Shown here: positions 27,391 to 30,681 of the stretch, piece by piece
Layout of the letters: every line of letters starts with the position of its first letter
Numbering within the stretch: position 1 is the first letter of the stretch
Virus record (IMG/VR): IMGVR_UViG_3300049846_001171
Location: 1 to 30,681 of that record
DNA length: 30,681 nt
DNA from: a virus
Direction: 5' to 3' (one strand)
Made by a program: the position numbers and the translations under genes
The notes under the pieces: generated by a model
Seen by the model: only the letters and a program-made list of their open reading frames with translations
What the model was told of the DNA's origin: nothing
The model's database searches: none

Positions 27391-28824
27391 CTACAATACT
27401 GATTTAACAACTTCGATTCTGCGAGCAGTGACAGTCACACCAGCTGATGAGCTTGCTGCGCGAAGTCTCATGTCAGCCCCTGAGATATCAACAGACAATG
27501 TTAAGTTAAAGTTAGCCCCTACTTTCAAAAGAGAGTAGGCGGTGTCATCAACTAAAGTTCCATTGTTCAAAGCAAAGATTTCAAATGCTTTTCTGTTCGC
27601 GGGTGTTGCTTCCTCAAAAGCTTCAACAAGCCATTTGCAGGCTTTAACAGTTGCGTGAGGAACAGAGTCAACAGTGGTTGCCGCCGTGATTCCAGTTGCC
27701 TGAACACCGCGCATCTGCTCCAAAAGAACTTCAATGCGTTGAAACAATTGCTTAGAAGTCTGATTGTCTGCAAGAGAACTTCCTGTGAATGTGCCGAAGC
27801 TTGTAGCGTTCTCAGCTACACCCGAAAGAGTGATCAGGTCGTTTACATTCTGATCGACTTCCTCATGTGCCGTTTCTAAAGCTTGAAGCGCAGCTTTGAT
27901 TGTTGAAGAATCTGGGATTGTTGCTCCGGTGAAAGTACCAAGATCAACAGAGTTTTCTGTAACACCGCTAAGAGTGATCAAATCATTTACGTTTTGATCA
28001 ACCTCTTCATGCGCGGTTTCTAATGCCTGCAATGCTTGCTTGATTGTTTGAGAATCTGGAATAGTTGCGCCGGTAAAAGTGCCGAGACTTGTTGAACCCT
28101 GAGCAACGCCGGAAAGAGAAATCAAGTCTTGCTGATTTCCATCCAATTTCTCGATTGCAGAATTAACTGTATCAGCTGAAGAAATAGATCCATTCTGTGC
28201 AGCATAGCCAGCCGCCATGTTGATGCCATCAGCAAAATTCCAGTTAACATCTGAAATCTTGATCATCACTGTGCCGTTGAAGTTTACAATCGCTTCGCCC
28301 TCTTGAGCTGCAGGGCTGTCCGGCAAGTAATGTTTTGCGACGAATGTGTCGTTAGAAACCAAAGGTGAAGATGCAACAGCATATGTTACGTTGTTTCCTG
28401 CCACGTTGGTGATCTCTAAAAGAACAGGTGTGCCGTTTGCTCCAGAGATAATATATTTTCCGACAACATAGTCACCGATTGGAACTGCAGAACCTTCATC
28501 ATCAGAGAAGGGACTTGCAACCATGTCTCGTGTGCCAGCTCCTTGAACGGCATTGGTAACAAGAACAAGACTCTCAGGACGCCATGTTCCGATGGTCGCA
28601 GACGTTGCACCATTTAGCTGGTAGTCAGATGAGTTTCCAGCATTTGCGATTTTTTGGTAAAGTTCGCCGGTGCCAGATCTAACATACAATGAACCGATTG
28701 GAGCAGAGCTCTGATCTCCAAGACCGTCTGGAGCCGCTGTGCCGGATAGAATATCAATTAACTCATTGCCATTTTCTGCAAATAATCTGACACCTTTTTC
28801 GATGCCATGTAAAACTCGAGCCAT
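27391..28824 (-). CDS. Head-fibre-like protein with 48-residue repeats
   Basis: The product has 477 residues. An N-terminal head region (about 1-225) contains SSAPIGSLYVRSGTGELYQK, a pattern common in head fibre and dispensable capsid proteins. Residues 233-370 hold three tandem repeats of 48, 48 and about 42 residues (GTFTGATIPDSQTIKQALQA, then LETAHEEVDQNVN). Each unit has a turn plus a helix, suggesting a rod-like coiled-coil trimer. A C-terminal beta domain (about 405-477) ends in VTARRIEVVKSVL. The repeat number may vary among relatives. The ATG has GGGGG six bases upstream. A capsid-attached fibre binding host surface is the likely role. Confidence 0.65.
   Translation of the reverse strand: MARVLHGIEKGVRLFAENGNELIDILSGTAAPDGLGDQSSAPIGSLYVRSGTGELYQKIANAGNSSDYQLNGATSATIGTWRPESLVLVTNAVQGAGTRDMVASPFSDDEGSAVPIGDYVVGKYIISGANGTPVLLEITNVAGNNVTYAVASSPLVSNDTFVAKHYLPDSPAAQEGEAIVNFNGTVMIKISDVNWNFADGINMAAGYAAQNGSISSADTVNSAIEKLDGNQQDLISLSGVAQGSTSLGTFTGATIPDSQTIKQALQALETAHEEVDQNVNDLITLSGVTENSVDLGTFTGATIPDSSTIKAALQALETAHEEVDQNVNDLITLSGVAENATSFGTFTGSSLADNQTSKQLFQRIEVLLEQMRGVQATGITAATTVDSVPHATVKACKWLVEAFEEATPANRKAFEIFALNNGTLVDDTAYSLLKVGANFNLTLSVDISGADMRLRAASSSAGVTVTARRIEVVKSVL
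27715..28128 (-). repeat. Tandem 144-bp coding repeat
   Basis: Copies at 28128-27985 and 27984-27841 encode nearly identical 48-residue units (DLI(S/T)LSGV ... AHEEVDQNVN), with a third diverged, shorter copy to about 27715. The phase is exactly three-divisible, so copy number can change without breaking the frame. Confidence 0.8.
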
Positions 28825-28839
28825 ATTTAACCCCCTAGT

Positions 28840-29202
28840 TTATATCAACATGCGTTTCATTTTATACGAAACCGCCGTTGCTTCGTTGTTAGTTACGCTC
28901 AAAATAATATCAGGGCCTGAAATATTCGCAACAACCGATGCCGATAGATTACCCATTCGAGCGTAAATACTATCTGTTAGTCCAGTGCTCTTCTTCGTAA
29001 TGTTCATGTCGAAGCTTTTATTTTTAGTTAGATCTGCAAAGTACAGCTCAAAACTAACCCTGCATCCAGTGAAGTTCGCATCATCATCAATCTTAATGTT
29101 TGTCGACGCAGCTGGAGCAATTGTGCCGGTGTACAGAGTGAATTCGGCATCGTTAACGCGATCTAATCCAATCTTTAGTAAAGGATTAAATTTAAAACTC
29201 AA
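28840..29202 (-). CDS. Small virion protein, TTG start
   Basis: The product has 120 residues and is beta-rich (AEFTLYTGTIAPAASTNIKI, CRVSFELYFADLTKN, ANISGPDIILSVTNNEATAV). The pattern is that of a small jelly-roll decoration or accessory capsid protein. The start is TTG at 29202, overlapping the upstream stop as TTGA, with GGAGG five bases before it, a strong site that decides the start. No family is recognised. Confidence 0.6.
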   Translation of the reverse strand: MSFKFNPLLKIGLDRVNDAEFTLYTGTIAPAASTNIKIDDDANFTGCRVSFELYFADLTKNKSFDMNITKKSTGLTDSIYARMGNLSASVVANISGPDIILSVTNNEATAVSYKMKRMLI

Positions 29203-29510
29203 ACGATCCTCCGCACCTCAGAAAGAACATTCTTTGTTGAGTCGGTGTAGTCAACCTGCAAGGTTAACACAACGGTCAAGTCCTTTCTGAACTCATAAGT
29301 CTCTCTAGTTGCAGTTGGATAGTTTGCTTTAATATTATTATCAACAGCCAAAAATGGCCATTCTGAAAGAAGGTTCAAATAAGATATGCCATCTAAAGAA
29401 GTTGTTAGCAGTTCGCCATTTGCGCCTACTGCTGTCACTCTCTGATGAGCTTCGGCCGTGTCTGTTTTCTCATATGTCCAATACTCTAATTGATGTCTTG
29501 TCTCAGCCAT
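29199..29510 (-). CDS. Small virion protein
   Basis: The product has 103 residues. The ATG at 29510 lies inside the end of the upstream gene with GGAGG eight bases before it. The sequence is beta-rich with aromatic residues (QLEYWTYEKTDTAEAHQRVT, GISYLNLLSEWPFLAVDNNI, DLTVVLTLQVDYTDSTKNV). Its stop overlaps the next start. Position just after the capsid block suggests an accessory head protein. No family is recognised. Confidence 0.55.
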   Translation of the reverse strand: MAETRHQLEYWTYEKTDTAEAHQRVTAVGANGELLTTSLDGISYLNLLSEWPFLAVDNNIKANYPTATRETYEFRKDLTVVLTLQVDYTDSTKNVLSEVRRIV

Positions 29511-29730
29511 CTTCTTGGCCTCCTACTTTAGACCCCATCTGAGCATCGAACTCTTGCATGAAAGATACCTCTTCGTAAAACCATGCAATCCAGTCAGTAC
29601 CATCAAAAACTATTTGGAAATAATTAACCTGCGCACCGAGTCTGATGTTGTTACGAAGCATAAGGCGGCGGAGCCCAATCGGACTCCCCGCCTTAATATA
29701 ATTTGGGATTCTGGAAAGTTTAGCTTCCAA
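29503..29730 (-). CDS. Small protein after the capsid gene, TTG start
   Basis: The product has 75 residues from the TTG at 29730, which has GAGG seven bases upstream. An ATG at 29661 would give 52 residues but has no ribosome site. The first third is basic (RIPNYIKAGSPIGLRRLMLR) and the rest beta-like with aromatics (VNYFQIVFDGTDWIAWFYEE). The strong hairpin at 29662-29694 lies within its codons 13-23. No family is recognised. Its place 14 bases after the major capsid stop suggests a head-associated role. Confidence 0.55.
   Translation of the reverse strand: MEAKLSRIPNYIKAGSPIGLRRLMLRNNIRLGAQVNYFQIVFDGTDWIAWFYEEVSFMQEFDAQMGSKVGGQEDG
29662..29694 (-). other. Strong RNA hairpin after the capsid gene
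   Basis: On the minus-strand RNA the arms AAGGCGG-GGAG-UCC and GGG-CUCC-(G)-CCGCCUU form 14 bp with one bulged G and a GAUU loop. The plus strand would have one mismatch instead of the G-U pair. No U-run follows, so it is not a classical intrinsic terminator. It may protect or process the capsid mRNA, or lower expression of the next gene. Confidence 0.6.
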
Positions 29731-29743
29731 ACCCTAACCTCAA

Positions 29744-30583
29744 TTACATTTCTACGATCAATGGAGATTGTGTCGCGCCTTTTCCAAGCTGACCCAATTG
29801 CAAAGCTGACAAGCCAAACAATTGATCCAAAACAGCTTGAACCGATCCAACACCGTATTGGTTGGCTGGGTTTTCGCCGTAAGCTGGAGCACGTTGCATC
29901 GCGATTCCAACTGCATCTTTGTCATACATAAATGCTTTACCAGCGGCAACGCCCTGGTGAACAAGTACGTTTACGCCATAGATGCGACCGATTTGGCCTG
30001 AAGGAATGTTGCTTGATCCGTAAGCGTCAGCGCGAACGAAGTCGTTGATTGCAAGCATTGCCTTCTCTTGGTCTGGACCAACCAACAAGAACAACTGATC
30101 CATTTTCGCAAAGTTCTTTAAAAGCTCTTCGCGCATGTCGAGGATCAATGGTTGAGTGATTGGAGCTGCACCAACGTCTAAGCCAGCTGCCGCATCAAGT
30201 ACTGCGATGATTTGTTCATCGATGTATCGAGCGTGTGAGCTTGCTGCACGTTGAATGTACAACTGCTGTACTGCAGGTGTAGATTGCAATGCATCCATTG
30301 AATCGATCAACCAGCTAACAGTTGCACGCTTATCAAAATTGATGGTGTCGTTTGTAACAACTCCAAGATCTTGAATGGTCGCAGCCGCAGCAGATGCGCG
30401 GTTTTCAACAGTGAAAGATCCAAACTTAGGCAACGCAACAGAACGCGAACCAGGCGCCGCAAGAGCACTGAAGTCCGTAACTGTAGGCATAAGTTTAGAT
30501 TGAAATTTAAGCTCTCGTTGAACGAGTTCAGAAATCAGCTGGGCTTTTGCCAAGACTAATTCTGTATTACCAGTAACTGCCAT
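29744..30583 (-). CDS. Major capsid protein, HK97-type candidate
   Basis: The product has 279 residues and should be the shell protein of the head. Helix-rich N-terminus (ELVLAKAQLISELVQRELKF), then FSALAAPGSRSVALPKFGSF, strands (ATIQDLGVVTNDTINFDKRA) and a long helix (AVQQLYIQRAASSHARYIDE) with a following IIAVLDAAAG. The segment QLFLLVGPDQEKAMLAINDF and later RIYGVNVLVHQ are typical of small HK97-fold coat proteins. It is close to the size of mature HK97-type subunits. No delta-domain or protease cleavage site is visible in it. The ATG has AAGGAG eight bases upstream, a very strong site. It is followed by small head genes. Confidence 0.8.
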   Translation of the reverse strand: MAVTGNTELVLAKAQLISELVQRELKFQSKLMPTVTDFSALAAPGSRSVALPKFGSFTVENRASAAAATIQDLGVVTNDTINFDKRATVSWLIDSMDALQSTPAVQQLYIQRAASSHARYIDEQIIAVLDAAAGLDVGAAPITQPLILDMREELLKNFAKMDQLFLLVGPDQEKAMLAINDFVRADAYGSSNIPSGQIGRIYGVNVLVHQGVAAGKAFMYDKDAVGIAMQRAPAYGENPANQYGVGSVQAVLDQLFGLSALQLGQLGKGATQSPLIVEM

Positions 30584-30606
30584 TTGAACACTCCTTGTTC
30601 GTTAGT

Positions 30607-30681
30607 TTATTTAAGTTTTCCCCAAGCATCCAAGATCTCGTCCTTTGACATCTTAGACAAATCAATTCCGTTAGAGACTTT
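30607..30681 (-). CDS. C-terminal end of a pre-capsid gene (partial)
   Basis: Twenty-four codons and a TAA are visible, ending in SKMSKDEILDAWGKLK. The 5' part is outside the window. It lies 23 bases before the capsid gene in the same direction, where a scaffold or capsid-assembly protein normally is. The charged helical end would fit a scaffold, but too little is visible for a call. Confidence 0.55.
   Translation of the reverse strand, partial: KVSNGIDLSKMSKDEILDAWGKLK

Noticed and set aside
27715-28128. Tandem repeat as a CRISPR array or assembly duplication
   Set aside because: The 144-bp units are coding, in phase and differ at many third positions, with no short constant repeat and unique spacers.

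Overview
The window is a contiguous piece of a tailed double-stranded DNA phage (Caudoviricetes), or of a prophage, with siphovirus-type morphology. The evidence is an HK97-type coat protein candidate, a tail tube candidate, a -1 frameshift tail assembly chaperone, a tape measure protein, tail fibres and an adjacent lysis cassette. The host is most likely Gram-negative: the lysis genes include an overlapping inner-membrane/lipoprotein spanin pair, and a second gene carries a lipobox signal peptide. No integrase, repressor, terminase or portal gene is visible, so lifestyle cannot be decided. The last two would be expected to the right of the window. The DNA looks moderately A+T-rich by eye (not computed).

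Almost everything is on the minus strand, so the window reads from right to left. From 30.7 to 23.9 kb come the end of a pre-capsid gene, the major capsid protein, several small head or decoration genes, a 477-aa protein with a 48-residue internal repeat, and a head-tail joining set that includes a permuted papain-like (NlpC/P60-type) protein. From 23.9 to 19.7 kb come the tail tube, the tail assembly chaperone pair made by slipping on A AAA AAG, the tape measure and a distal-tail-like protein. From 19.7 to 15.2 kb are two large fibre proteins with internal duplications (one ends in two C1q-like domains) and a companion gene. The lysis cassette (TM/coiled-coil holin candidate, unknown protein, i-spanin, o-spanin, TIGR02594-type endolysin) sits at 15.2-13.9 kb. 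A 914-aa tail hub-like protein and two further virion proteins follow, down to 10.1 kb.

Below 10.1 kb the content changes to non-structural genes: a metallophosphoesterase and an HExxH mini-metallopeptidase, a 190-bp regulatory gap with inverted repeats and a strong hairpin, then a winged-helix protein that heads a long chain of small early-type genes (8.9-4.4 kb). Nine junctions in this chain are 4-nt start/stop overlaps. It ends at a single plus-strand gene for a cysteine-rich lipoprotein, which has the look of a cargo (moron) gene. Left of it is a recombination and DNA-processing block: Erf-type single-strand annealing protein, small unknown proteins, a zinc ribbon protein and a RusA-type resolvase. 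Next is a tiny free-standing unit (promoter, 20-residue Lys/Ala-rich peptide, terminator), and finally a DNA methyltransferase that runs off the left edge.

The best candidates for something new are the 20-residue lysine-rich peptide unit, the cysteine-rich lipoprotein, the overlapping small-gene chain, the permuted papain-like protein in the head-tail module, and the strong hairpin inside the gene just after the capsid gene.
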